From positions 26,145,829 through 26,209,828 of the forward strand of contig OX387187.1 of NCBI GenBank assembly GCA_947561395.2: a stretch of 64,000 nucleotides of DNA. Direction: 5' to 3'. Positions 12,608 through 23,893 of the stretch are shown in pieces. Position numbers and translations under genes: made by a program. The notes below the pieces were generated by a model. That model saw only the letters and a program-made list of their open reading frames with translations. It ran no database searches and was not told the origin of the DNA. This DNA comes from Buxus sempervirens (Eukaryota > Streptophyta > Magnoliopsida > Buxales > Buxaceae). Each line of letters opens with the position of its first letter. Position 1 is the stretch's first letter.

Positions 12608-12625
12608 TGGCGACTCCACTGGGGA
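12608..12625 (+). promoter_or_regulatory. Primer-binding site, Tat/Ogre type
   Basis: TGGCGACTCCACTGGGGA three bases after the LTR end. This PBS type is characteristic of Tat/Ogre Ty3 elements and is usually assigned to tRNA-Arg. The same motif on the other strand at 42856-42873 marks a second element. Confidence 0.85.
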
Positions 12626-14604
12626 CCCCTCAACCCAGCTGGACCCTGGTTATCAAATGAGTCAACTAGGAGGATATAAGTCAACTTAGGAAGTACTTTC
12701 TGTCCAACCTTAGTAAGGTATGGAACACATGTAATTTCATGATATTGGGGGATCCTGTCAAAGGGACGAGATAATTGCCTAAGGAAAGTGGAATTTAAGT
12801 GGTTCCCTGTGACCCTCCACTTACCTGGGGATCCATCCAAACATTGTATTGCTTGTTGTTCTGTACTCTTACTATAAATGTGACATTAAGGAACCCTTAT
12901 TTGGCCCTTATCCAAGAATCACTCGAACAGACACAGCACTTGACCCCACTGCATATACAAGCACCTCACTACACCGTGAATGAATTTCTTAACTGCATGG
13001 GGTGACATGTACGAGGGAGTCTGCATGGATGATCCGAACGGAATGCTTCTGTGAATGCTCTTCTTAACCATAACTTAGATCTCTCTTGCATCCACCCTTC
13101 TTCAATCGAGAAACTTACTTTTGGGATGGTATTAGCCCTACGCTCCCGTGGCTTGCCGGGGAAAGCAGGGTAAACCCATCTCCCCAGGTTTCTGGATTTC
13201 TTAGCGCCACTGGTTTCTTACCATGGTACGCGAGGGGTCTGGTACTTGGCTCAGACCCTTGCAGGCAAATGCCTCGGGCTGGGTATCCTTCCCCACCTAT
13301 TGATTCTGAAAAACCTTGATACTCTGAATGTGAATGGATCTGAATCTGAATGTGAATGCGAATGCTAGAACAAAATAAGGGAAAAATCAATTTAAAACCC
13401 AAGAGTCCATCAGGGGTAGCAACCCCCGCTGTTTTTTGCATCAACCTGAGTAAAACCTAGACCATGGGCTGCCTTAGACCGAATTTAGGAAACCAACCCA
13501 ATTTGATCAGGGGTCTAACCCCAGATCCATGCATTTGAGTCCTGTGAGCCGTGGGCCTCGACCCATTGAGTCCGCTGGAAGCACTCTAAGTCTTAGTTGG
13601 CCTTTTGAGCAGATGAGAGTCGGCCAGATCAGACAATCAGACAGAAACAGGCCAAAACAGGGGCGAAAAACCCTAGATTTAGGATCTCAGCCCACCTGCC
13701 AAGAAGCAAACTTGTACCCTCCTTTAGGGTTCCCAACAGCCCTAAAGGTGATTTTCTTTACATAATTATTTTTGTAAATTTCGCCCTCGATGGCAAGTTG
13801 TAAACATTTTTTGTGGTCTGACACCCAAAAGCAGATGAAAGAACAGATGAAAGATAAAAGGCTAATAAGGACTTAGGAGTGCCTCCTTACACAAGTATGT
13901 CTAGGAGTCGTGCCTTAACAGGCACCAACCCTTTTAGGACCATGCACACACCTGTGGGTTTTTTTTTATGTATTAGCATTTAAATTTCACTTTACCTATG
14001 TACATACATGTTCATGTGTTAAACACGTGCACTTCGAGATCATTTACACCAACCTGTTTAGCCGAACTGTTTTCAAAATTTTTTTTCTGGGCATGCATTG
14101 GGCCGGCTTCTGAGGTGCTCATCAAAATTGCTTTTCAAAGCACACAACAAAGTGGCCTTCGGGCCTACATTGAATCGTCTCCGTGACGAACATTAACATT
14201 GTCTTTTGCTATGCACAGTAAAGCCGTCATTCGTGGTTATATTGAGCTAGCTGTTTAGACATAAATCAAATCGCCCATCTTGCGGCGTAAATTCTCCATG
14301 CCATTGTTCAGGACACGTTTTCAAAGAAATTTTCAGTCGCCGCCCATTAAGGCACGGATATGATTTCCTGAGGTTTGCACTCATAAAGCACGTGTTGCAC
14401 GGTCTTGAAAACCATCAAACACAATATGATCTCTAGAGTCTCAATCTCTGAAAGATCGAACTGCAAGTTTTTTTTAACATCGCAATTTTAAGGAAAAACT
14501 CTTGATTGGATATGGCACTGTCACACACTGTTCACAGTAATATTTTGTCGAAGTTGTGATTTTCGTGCATGAATTGTCCCATATTTTTTTTCGCTCATCG
14601 TGAC

Positions 14605-17600
14605 TGTGCGCGCGTGGGAAACACGGCACGGGGTATTCGGAGTCGCCACCGCCTGATGGAGTGTAGGCGGACACCTGGGTGCCTAATGTTGTCTATTTAG
14701 GGCTTTTGGTCTGCGGCTTGAGATTCGGAGTTTGGTTCTCGGTTGCGGTCTGGGGAAGTTCGTAGACACCCCAGTCCGCCCCGTCGGATGACGGGTCCCG
14801 TGGGTTCCCTGATTTGAGTCAGCTTTTGGTATTTGGTTCTCACCCGATTCCTAATCCAGCATGTGGTTGGGTTAAGTCTTGGCGGGACCACCTGAGTGGT
14901 GTGGGTTCCTTTAGTTGGTTTTATCTTGGTTTTATGCAAGTTATTTGAGTTTGATTGGGTGGGCCCCATTGGAAGGCCCACGGTGCCCTTGGTGGGCTTG
15001 GGTAAGCCTATGTGCCTATGTGGGCCCCTGTCTAAGCCTAGGAGGCCCTTTAGGCTTAGGTTAGTGAATTGGTTTTACCTTAGGGTTCAGGTTTGGAGGT
15101 TAAGTATTTTACATGCAAAGGTGGGCCGGATGGGTTTGTGGGCCCCTTAGGCGGGTCCACATGGTGGCCAAGTAGTTTTATGTTATCTTATTAATTTGCC
15201 AAAGTGGGCTGGACACTGGGCTTGGGGCCCATGATCCAGGTTTTGGGCTTGAAAGCCCAGTTCCTTGGAGTTTAGGGCTTGCACCCTAACTCGGTTCGGT
15301 TAGCGGGCTTTTGGCGGGCCCGACAGGCCCTAGCCCTTGGTCTCGGCCAAACCAAGCAGTTTATGCATTAATTCACCTATGACAAGGCTCGGGTGGGCCG
15401 CATTGGGTTTGGCCCGCCCGGTTCACATGGTTCTTTTTACTTGAGTTACTTAATGGCATGCTTAGGGGTTTATTGGGCTTGGTGGGCCCTGTTGGAAGGC
15501 CCACTAGTGAGCCAAGTTGGACCGGTTGGCCCAAGTCCCAAGTTGGGTTTCCGGGTGACCCGGAAACCCTATCAGTTCGATTGGTTTAGCTTCAAATCAT
15601 TCAAAAATCCAACAAGGCATCAAAATATACAAAAAATCATGCTTCTGTGTGTATCCGGCAACTCAGGCCGGATACACATGGTCCGCAGGTGATCCGGCCA
15701 GAGTGGCCGAATACACAGGGCCTATGGGTTATCCGGCCTTGGTGGCCGGATATGCTAAGGCCTCAGGTGATCCGGCTTGAGTTGCCGGATCACCCTGGAA
15801 TGGCCTTTTTGGGGCTTTTTGCCATTCGGGGTGTTTTCCAAAGGTCCCTAGGGGTTCATGCAAGTTGTGTGGGCCCTCAAACAGGCCCACCTGTATTCAG
15901 GTTCAAAGGAGAAGCCTCATTTTGGCTTCCCCCTTTTGGGTTTTCCAGCAAAAGCAATGGGGAGGAGGCTAGAGGTGCTACCTCCTCCCGATCTTGGGAA
16001 GCTCTCTGTGGCCGGACAGGGACCTAGGTGTCCCTGTTTGGTCCTTCTACTCCCACGTGATCAGTGGACATACAAGGCGGGCAGCGGTCTCTCAACCAAA
16101 ACCTAGTAAACATGCTGTAGATCTCTAGAACACATGGCACTACACATGTAACATTTAATGAGAAAGAAAAGCAACGGAAGAAAATCCAGCAAGCTTTACG
16201 CATGGGCTTGTTACTTACCACGAAACCTCTATAGAAGGGAAAGAGGAGGAGGGTTTATGGGGGTACAGAAGATCACATGCCAAGGAGGAACATGCTCCTC
16301 CAGAGAATGCCTAAAATCAAATCCAAAACAGAAAATACAGAACACTAGAAAGTGTGTAAAACTAGACTCCCATACCTCTTAAACGATCCTACGCGGGCCT
16401 TTAGCCAGGGATGGCTTTGTGCCATGAAAAAGAAACAAAGGTATGCATGAAAATTGCATGGACAGAGGCTTAGAACAACAATGAAGGGCCATGCCCCTCA
16501 ACATGCTTAGAAATACCTCATTCTCATATATGTAAAGCAAAATTTCGTAAGAAACAATACCTGGGGGTTCTTGAACCCTGGAGCAAGGTGGAGATGCTCC
16601 CTTGAGGTGGTACAGCAGCCGACGGCCCTTCTCCTTGACAGCAACAGCTCCTGCTCCACTCCTTGGTAAGGAGCAAGTGAAGATGGAGGAGGAGAAGAAT
16701 GGTGGGAGAGCCTTGGGTTGGCCTTGGGAGGTGGTAGGGGGCTGAGGCGGTTGGAAAAGGTGGGATTCAGAGGGGAGCAAATGGGGGAGAAGAGTGGGAA
16801 AACAGCCAAAAGTCACCAACCCCGGAAATGAGGCTGCTGTTTGCTATTTATAGAAAAAATAATGTATCCGGCAACTCAGGCCGGATACACTATGCCCTTC
16901 CCTTATCCGGCCTTCAAGGCCGGATACACTATCCTTCCTTTGTATCCGGTCTTCAAGTCCGGATACAAAACATAATCATTTGAAAATTAAATGCCGCCGC
17001 GAATTTGTCGGGCGATCGGCGCGGATCTCGCGCGAAAATCTTCTTGTATCCGGTCTTCAAGTCCGGATATGAAGAAGGGCAAGTGTATCCGGTATTAAAT
17101 ACCGGATACAATTTGGAAAATTACAAAATTGCCCTTCGACTTGACCGATTCGACCGATTTGATACTTTTGGATATTTACGGATCGCCCGTATGAATTTTT
17201 GATATTTAAGATTTAGTCCCTGAGATATTTTGCTGCGTTGGCTGCCACGTGTGCAGTTCCTGCGCCACGCGTGCAGCTTCGGGCTTTGCTGCCCGGGAAC
17301 TTTGACAGCTCATATCTCACTCATCTGAACTCCGATTTGAGCAAACTCAATTGCGTTGAACTCGTATTGGAGCCCTCTATTTAATGACATGGGGCTAAGC
17401 ACTTGGCACGGATTCCGAGGAAAAGTCAACTTTTGGCCTTCCCTTAAGTTTGACTGCCCTTAAAACCTTCATCCGGACTCCGATTCCTGCAAACCCAGTT
17501 GCGTTGGAACCATGTCGAGATTCTTTATCCGATGGTATAGAGCAAGGTATTTGGCACGGAAATCGAGAAAAAGTCAACTCTTGGCTTTTCCTTAAGTTTG

Positions 17601-17806
17601 ACCGCCCGTAGAACCTTTATCCGGACTCCGATTCCTGCAAACCCAGTTGCGTTGGAACCGTGTCGAGGTTCACTATCTATTGAGATAAAGCAAGGTAACC
17701 AAATCTTATCTGATTAAAAGGTCAACTTTCCACCCCTCAGGGTTTGAATTTTTAGCCAGGTTTTACATTTCTGGCTTTTTGGGAGCGCAAAAATGAGGTG
17801 CTTACA
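14605..17806 (-). mobile_element. Solo Tat-type LTR (LTR C)
   Basis: Exact TSD GTGAC on both sides (14600-14604 and 17807-17811). Read on the minus strand it runs TGTAAGCACC to GCGCGCACA, 3202 bp. It has about three U3 tandem units (17290-17700), five TATCCGG palindromes (16863-17110) ending 11 bp upstream of a TATA box (16845-16852), a donor-like CAG/GTATTG at 16560, four more palindromes (15649-15793), and a PBS-like site at 14639-14655. It lies in the leader of the gag-only element. Confidence 0.9.
16845..16852 (-). promoter_or_regulatory. TATA box of LTR C
   Basis: TATAAATA on the minus strand, with the palindrome cluster immediately upstream. Confidence 0.6.
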
Positions 17807-17973
17807 GTGACACCAGAGCACCACTCATGGTGTAAATGATCTCATCACACACAACACCTGGTTCATAAGTTGAAAAGAAATTGATTGAGATCTTTAATGA
17901 ATAGGTACGATTCAGGTACTTCACATTAAAAGCACTACCCAGAACGCTGCATTTGCATTGAAAGAGGACTGCA

Positions 17974-19332
17974 ATGAATTCTTCTGAGGCTCCAACTTCG
18001 TCATCCTCACAACCAAGAACTGAAGAACAGCAAGTCATGATGGATCTAAGTCAACAAGTAGCCAGGACACATGCCACGGGGGTTCAAGTACCAGAAGTCC
18101 AACAGGGACAACCACCCCAGCCGAACCTCATGACAGTTGATCTGCCACCACGGGACACCCAATTCCCACATCCGGCAGCAATAGCCACCCACCCTCCACA
18201 ACAAGAACCATGCATGCCTGTCCAGCTGGGGCAAGAAGAGTAAGACCGGAACAGGGTACGGAAGGCCCAACTTGAGGAAATGTTGGCTGCAATAAAGGAA
18301 GACAGTAAGGCCCAAATAGCCGCAATAAGAGAAGAGCTCTTGAAACAACTCCAGCCCAACCCAGTACGTGAGGAAACCACACTGGAGAGCTTGTGTCTTT
18401 TCCCAAACATCCATCTGCCAGCAAAGTTCCGATGTCCTGACTTGCGTAAGTATGACGGTACTGGCTGTCTTTTGATACACCTGCGATCGTATGTTGGCGA
18501 CATGTGCCAATATGTGAAAGAAGAGAAGATTATGGTTCAGTTCTTCCAGAGATCGCTAACTGGGGCAGCATATTCTTGGTTCCTAAGTCTGGACAAGCAG
18601 AAGGTCAAGACATGGAACGACCTTGCTGCTATATTCATCCAACAGTACCATTTGAACAGTCTGACGGTTCAAACCCGGGCAGAATTGCAGAAATTGTCAA
18701 AGGGAAATAGTGAGTCTGTAAGAGACTACGCTAAAAGATGGATGAAACTAGCAAATATGGTTCAACCCCCTCTTCTCGAACAAGAACAAACTTCTCTGTT
18801 CATTTCATCACTAGGGCAGCCATACTTTACAATGCTGTTGGGACAGTGTGCTGCAAGTTTCACCGATCTAATCAAGGTAGCAGAAAGGATTGAAGATGCG
18901 ATTAAGGCTGGAAGAGTAGGAGCTTCCATAATAGAATCCTCCCAAAGAACAAAAGAAGACATAAGATATGAGGGAACGGTCAACCATGTCCGATCTGCTA
19001 AGCGCAAGAGAGGAAATGATTACCCCTGTGCAAATGTCACCATGGCTCGGCTGAAGGAGCCCTTGACTAAGGAAGAAAGAAAGAACCGTGTGTTCACACA
19101 GCTCCCATATTCCCTGGCTGAATTGTTGCCTACCTTGCTGCAAGAAGGACACCTGAAGCAGGTTCCGCCAAATCCAAGAGCACCAGCAAGTATAGGGTAT
19201 GACCCATCCGAGACATGCAATTACCATAAAGGAGCACCGGGGCATGATACTGATGAATGTTGGAGCCTCCGTCATGCAGTCCAAGATCTCCTTGAAGCTG
19301 GGGAACTCAAAATTGATCCTCCGCCAAATTGA
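17974..19332 (+). pseudogene. Tat-type gag (one in-frame stop)
   Basis: Capsid/nucleocapsid polyprotein of a Tat-like Ty3 retrotransposon. It reads in one frame from ATG 17974 to 19332 apart from a TAA at 18241-18243. The N-terminal part is Ser/Gln/Pro-rich. The retrotransposon-gag domain spans the middle (FFQRSLTGAAYSWFLSL; W then DLAAIFIQQY; YAKRWMKLA). Near the end are RVFTQLPYSLAELLPTLL and a zinc-knuckle-like CX2H..GHX4-5C motif (CNYHKGAPGHDTDECW). An A/G-rich tract follows and no protease is present. If the stop is real, only the C-terminal 350 residues from ATG 18280 could be made. Confidence 0.85.
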
Positions 19333-19662
19333 AGAAAAAAAATTGAAAGAAAAAAAGAAAAAAAAGGAAGAGATTGAAGAAGAAAAAAAAATCATCTCTA
19401 TGCAGCCTAGCATTTCATGGATTCTGCTTTCTGATGCTTGTTTGTTTTGGCAGGAACCCCGTCGGTAGTCGACATGGACCACACCTCAGAGACAAGTCAT
19501 GATGCGGCCCAACAAATATCCAGCATAGTGGCCTCTCTATGGAGCCTACTACGAATGATAACAATCAGAGAAGAAACATGGAACAAATGCTGGGAAGCAT
19601 TAGGAGAAGAAAATTTTGAATTGTGATCTCGAGTAAGAGACCTTGAAGGAGAGATCAAGAGA

Positions 19663-20208
19663 ATGAAAGGAAAGATACCCCTGAACAGTCAGGAAGGAAG
19701 CCGCCCACCAACCATAGTAGGTAGTCAACTGCAGAAAGAAAAAGGGAAAGTTGTGGCAGCAGATGTTCCTCAAGTCATGAAAAAGCAGAATACTTTAGAT
19801 GATTCCCCAAGGAGAACAAAAGAGGAAGCAGAGGCCAGAATGAGGAGGGTTTTCACCCCTTTACCATATGCACCGGCAGAATTGCTTCCAACACTATTGA
19901 AGGAGGGGTATGTGCAGATTAAGCCCCCGAACCCCCGAATGATTCGGTCCAGAAACTACAATGCTGCAGAACGATGTGAGTACCATTCTGGTGCTCCAGG
20001 ACACCACACAAACCGATGTTGGGATCTAAGGCATGATAGTCAAGATCTGATCGACCAGGGATTCTTGAAGGAATTGCTTGAGCAACCAGGGTCTGCTAAA
20101 GGACAAGACATCTCTGACAAGTTGGCACAGGTCCGAATGTCTGAATCAACCATCTTCCCGCAGGAAAAAGAAGATGATGTGAAAAAGGAGGGCGATGAGA
20201 GCACCTGA
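19663..20208 (+). pseudogene. Second, diverged gag C-terminal module
   Basis: A 181-codon frame whose middle repeats the gag C-terminal motif order just upstream: RRVFTPLPYAPAELLPTLL, then CEYHSGAPGHHTNRCW. It is clearly paralogous, not a copy, since identity is partial and the flanks differ; it more resembles the gag at 29387-29761. The tail is acidic and Lys-rich. It may derive from a second gag variant captured by recombination or from a duplicated gag. The frame is open from 19663, with a stop (TGA 19624-19626) shortly upstream. Confidence 0.7.
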
Positions 20209-20493
20209 AGACTTCCTTCCATGGCATGCAACTAAATTCCAAGAATGCTGATTCGCATCAGCCACCTTTTTGCATAATTTGCTATTTTGCGTTTATGCTT
20301 TCTTTTAATTTCCGAACTTGATAACATGTTTCCTTTTTGCAAGCTAATGAAATCTTTTGGGAAATCACCAGAGTGTTTAACTACACCAAGGCAAGATTGT
20401 GATCTCGGGACAAACTTGAACAATCAAATCTGACAGATGAAATGTGTTGAACAGCACAAACTGTGTGGGTCTCAACATAGCCAAGGGATCCCC

Positions 20494-20707
20494 GTCAAAC
20501 TGACGGGGCGGGCTGGGGTGTCTTAGTGCTTCCCCGGACGTAACCGAGGACTTAGCTAGAACTCTGAAAAGCCGCAGATCAGACTTAGACTTGGATAGGG
20601 CAACACCGTGTCTGCCTGCACCTCTCAAGCAGTGGCGACTCCGAAAGTCCCGAGGCACGCACGAACCCACGTGTGCCCCGTGTGCGATCTAGATTTAGGT
20701 GCGCACA
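20494..20707 (+). repeat. 214-bp remnant of 3' LTR
   Basis: Aligns base for base in length with 12391-12604 (GTCAAAC..GCGCACA) at high identity, then the TSD GTCAT. The remaining ~2160 bp of the 3' LTR are gone. Confidence 0.85.
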
Positions 20708-21528
20708 GTCATGAAACCAACTGTTTACAAAAATTAGAACAGAAAATCAAGTTCTTGTGTTACAATATATCTTACATATTATAATCATTTTATTTAGGCC
20801 ATTGACATGGCAATTACTAATAAATAGATTCACTATGGGCATATAAAATGGCATGGACTTGCATACATGTACATAGGAAAAATAAACCCCTTTCTAAAAA
20901 CTCAGATTTTATGAGAGCCCATTTTCTAGTAAAATACAAATTATTAAAGAAGGTAATGCACATCAAAACATTAAGGAGGAAGTAACCGTTACCTCTTTTA
21001 ATACTCTTGCAAGATTCCCTCCCTTGTCCTCTTCCTAGAGTTGTTTCCCCTTCTTCCTACACAAAGAATGACCCAATTGAGAGAGAGAGAGACAAGGATG
21101 GGAAAATAGGAAAGAGGGGAAAAATACCTTAAAGATATGAGGAGAGGGAGATGGGTCGTAGCAAAGTAAGAGATGAGAAAATGGGAGAGGTGGGGTCGTA
21201 GCATTTAAGAGATGAGAAATGGGGTTGTTGAGGTGAGGAAATGAGGGAATGATGGGGTCGTTGAGGTGAGGAGATGAGGGAGTGGGAGAGAGAGGTGGGG
21301 TAGGTGGGATGGGAGAAAGAGAAATGGGAGTATGGTTTTGAAGAGAGGAGAAATGGGCGTATGGTTTTGGAGTGTTTAGGGTTATAAAGCTTGGGTTGAT
21401 ATGGTGTGTGTGCATGCATGGCCTAAACATGCACCACACCTCACAAAACTCTTCAAACACATGACTTTGACCCAGTCCAAGATTTGACCCAAGTCCAAGT
21501 CAATTTTTTTTTAATTTGGGTCTTTACA

Positions 21529-23893
21529 CATATAGACCTGATCTGATTTATAATGGATCTGATTCTCCATGGAACCTCGATTGAAGTTGAAGCAAGTAAA
21601 TCAATGATAAACTTTGAATCCCCTTCCAAGATTAGATAAGAGATGTTCAAATTTGCAGCTAGTTTCACTGCTTCAAGGGCTGCAAAAGCTTTTGTGGCGT
21701 TGCTAGAGAAAGCTTTTGTTGATGATGCAAATGTAGCAATGCATTGCCCCCTACAGTCTCTTACAATGCCACCAACTGCCGATTGATTGGACGATTTCTG
21801 GAAGGCACCATCAAAATTTGCTTTGAACACCAAAGGTTGGGGATGAATCCATGAGACTAATATATTGTTGGATGTGTTGATGCGGACCCTTCCCAGAGAT
21901 AGCAGTTGATGCTAGCCACTGAAATTCCTCTCTTGTGCGCTTTAGGATGGAGCAGAGTCGCTCAATGGATGGTGACCTTCCTTCAAAGATGGAGTCATTT
22001 CGTTCCTTCCATACATTCCAAGCGAACTGAGCAACCTGCGATAAGAATTCATCTTTGTCGGCTTGTGAGCCCAAGAGAGGGATTTTGGCGATGTTATTAA
22101 ACCAATGAAAGTAGGAATCCTATGGCCCAAAGGCTTGGGTGGCACTGCCAATACCCTTGACCAGACTGCTCGAGCTAGAGGGCATTGTAGCAGCAAGTGT
22201 TGGATGGTTTCCAAGTCTTCATTACACATGGGGCAATCAGTTCCGCTCATGCCAATTCTTCTCTACAAAAGACAGTAGTCAGCACACCATTAGATAGACA
22301 TTTCCATAAGAAGAGTTTACTTCTATTAGGGCACTTGAGATGCCACATTCGAAGCCATAAAGGATGAACCTCCTGACTGTCTGTGTTGCTTATCATCCGG
22401 TAAGCCGATGATACAAAAAATTTCCTAGACGCCATGTGAGCCCAGAATCTGTGGTTCTTTGCTTCACTTATATCCACATGGGTTGCAGTGATTTTGCTTA
22501 TTGTAGGAGCATCCCAAAACATGTTAAGTATCGGCACCTTCCAAGCTCCTGTTTCTTGGTTGAGAAGCTGGCTTATGAAGGAGAGATCAAAAAGCTCAAG
22601 ATTTTGGTGAATCTGAAGCTGGTTTGATGATGACTGTACCCAATTGTCATCCATGATCCTAATTGTTCTTCCGTTAGCCATTGTCCACACGCTTCCCCGC
22701 ATCACCCACTTTTTTAATTGACATAGTTGCTTCCATCCCCACGAATGGCTCAGTTTGAAAGGAGCATCCAAAAAGTTACAAGTAGGAAAATAAGTATTCT
22801 TCATTACCTGTGCCCAGTAGCCCTGATGATCTACCGCAAGGTGCCATGTTTATTTCAATAACAATGCCTGGTTCATTTCCCATGCCTTCTTAACATTCAA
22901 GCCCTGATTGTGCCATGGCGGATTTATCCTCTTCCAACAAACAGTGTGCATGCTCTTAGACTAAGAACCCTTACTCCAGAAAAAAGTCTAGCTATTCGAT
23001 CAATTCGGTTTGTTGTTTCTGTAGGAATATTGTAGTAATTCATAAAATGAAGGGGACGGGTACTGAGAAACGATTGAACGAGGACCAACTTACACATCTG
23101 AGGTAAGACCAATGCTTTCCACCTCGATAATCTGGCATTCATTTTTTCCAACAGAATTTCGCAATCTCGGGCTTTTGGTTTACAACCAAGAATGGGCATT
23201 CCCAGATACTTTGGCATGTCATTTGACCTTGCCATCTTGAAATTCCTTCTTATCTGCACTCTCATAGATTTTGAAGTATTTCGGCTGAACTTGAGAGACG
23301 ACTTTGCACTGTTAATTTGCTACCCAGATTCTGCATAGTATTTGTGCAGTAACCTCACCATTGCATGTGACTCTCTTTCATTGGTATAGCCGTAGATCAT
23401 CACGTCATTTGTATACATCACATTTGAAATAGGCATACCACCCTATCAAAGGCTAACTCCTCGAAACCGACCATCTGACTCGGCCCTGTTAATAGCTAGA
23501 GAGATGACTTGTTGACAAATGATGAAAAGGTAAGGGGAGAGGGGGTCTCCTTGGCGGAGGCCCCTCTTGGCAAGGAAGTTGCCAACCACTGTACCATTTA
23601 ACAGAACACTGTAAGACACAGAAGTGACACAAGCCATCAACAATTTCATCACAGAAGTATTAAAGCCAAAGGACAGGATTACCTTTTCCAAAAAAATGCC
23701 AACTTATCCTGTCGTAGGCCTTAGAGAAATCGAGCTTGAGTGCATACATACCTATATCATGGGACTTGTTGGAGGCAGATTTTTTCAATTTTTTCTTTTT
23801 CTTCTCAAAAAGGTGCATGATCTCATGGTTTACCATGATGTTATCCCTAATTGATTTGTTTGGAACAAAAGCCGCTTGCAGAAAGGAGATCAT
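21529..23893 (-). pseudogene. Degraded L1 LINE ORF2 (RT to RNase H)
   Basis: Minus-strand fragments in shifting frames: PNKSIRDNIMVNHEIMH and KLDFSKAYDRISW (23893-23660), GLRQGDPLSPYLF (23600-23450), a broken active site reading YTND at 23404-23415, YLGMPILG (23265-22924), a zinc-binding domain with CPMCNEDLETIQHLLLQCP (22250-22170), and RNase H motifs NFDGAFQKS and ILEGDSKFIIDLL (21833-21560). Frameshifts occur near 23690 and 22985, with several stops. The 5' half is missing, replaced by Copia sequence at 23894. Confidence 0.85.

Larger units (their letters stand above)
10231..20707 (+). mobile_element. Gag-only, non-autonomous Tat/Ogre-like element
   Basis: Flanked by the exact TSD GTCAT (10226-10230 and 20708-20712). 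Order: 5' LTR, PBS, long non-coding leader (12626-14604 and 17812-17973), gag, a second gag C-terminal module, and a 214-bp remnant of the 3' LTR. There is no protease, reverse transcriptase, RNase H or integrase. The leader is split by a solo LTR at 14605-17806. A deletion removed everything from behind the second gag module to the last 214 bp of the 3' LTR; 20209-20493 is non-coding. It would have needed enzymes in trans. Confidence 0.8.
8565..21528 (-). mobile_element. TGTAA..TTACA-family solo LTR, split by Tat element
   Basis: The ends are TGTAATGCCCC (8565) and GGGTCTTTACA (21528), flanked by the exact TSD CATAT (8560-8564 and 21529-21533). Its own sequence is 8565-10230 plus 20713-21528, about 2.5 kb, with no ORF. 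The size and the TGTAA/TTACA ends match the elements at 29931, 32823 and 48597. The probable LTR orientation is minus. It interrupts the RNase H domain of the LINE. Confidence 0.75.

Noticed and set aside
16379..16819. 146-codon minus-strand protein gene
   Set aside because: Lies within solo LTR C just after its TATA box; low-complexity, no homologous frame in the other LTRs.
21035..21460. Host gene for a Pro/Ser/His-rich protein on the minus strand
   Set aside because: Translation of GAGG-type purine tandem repeats inside an LTR; no domain and overlapping open frames.
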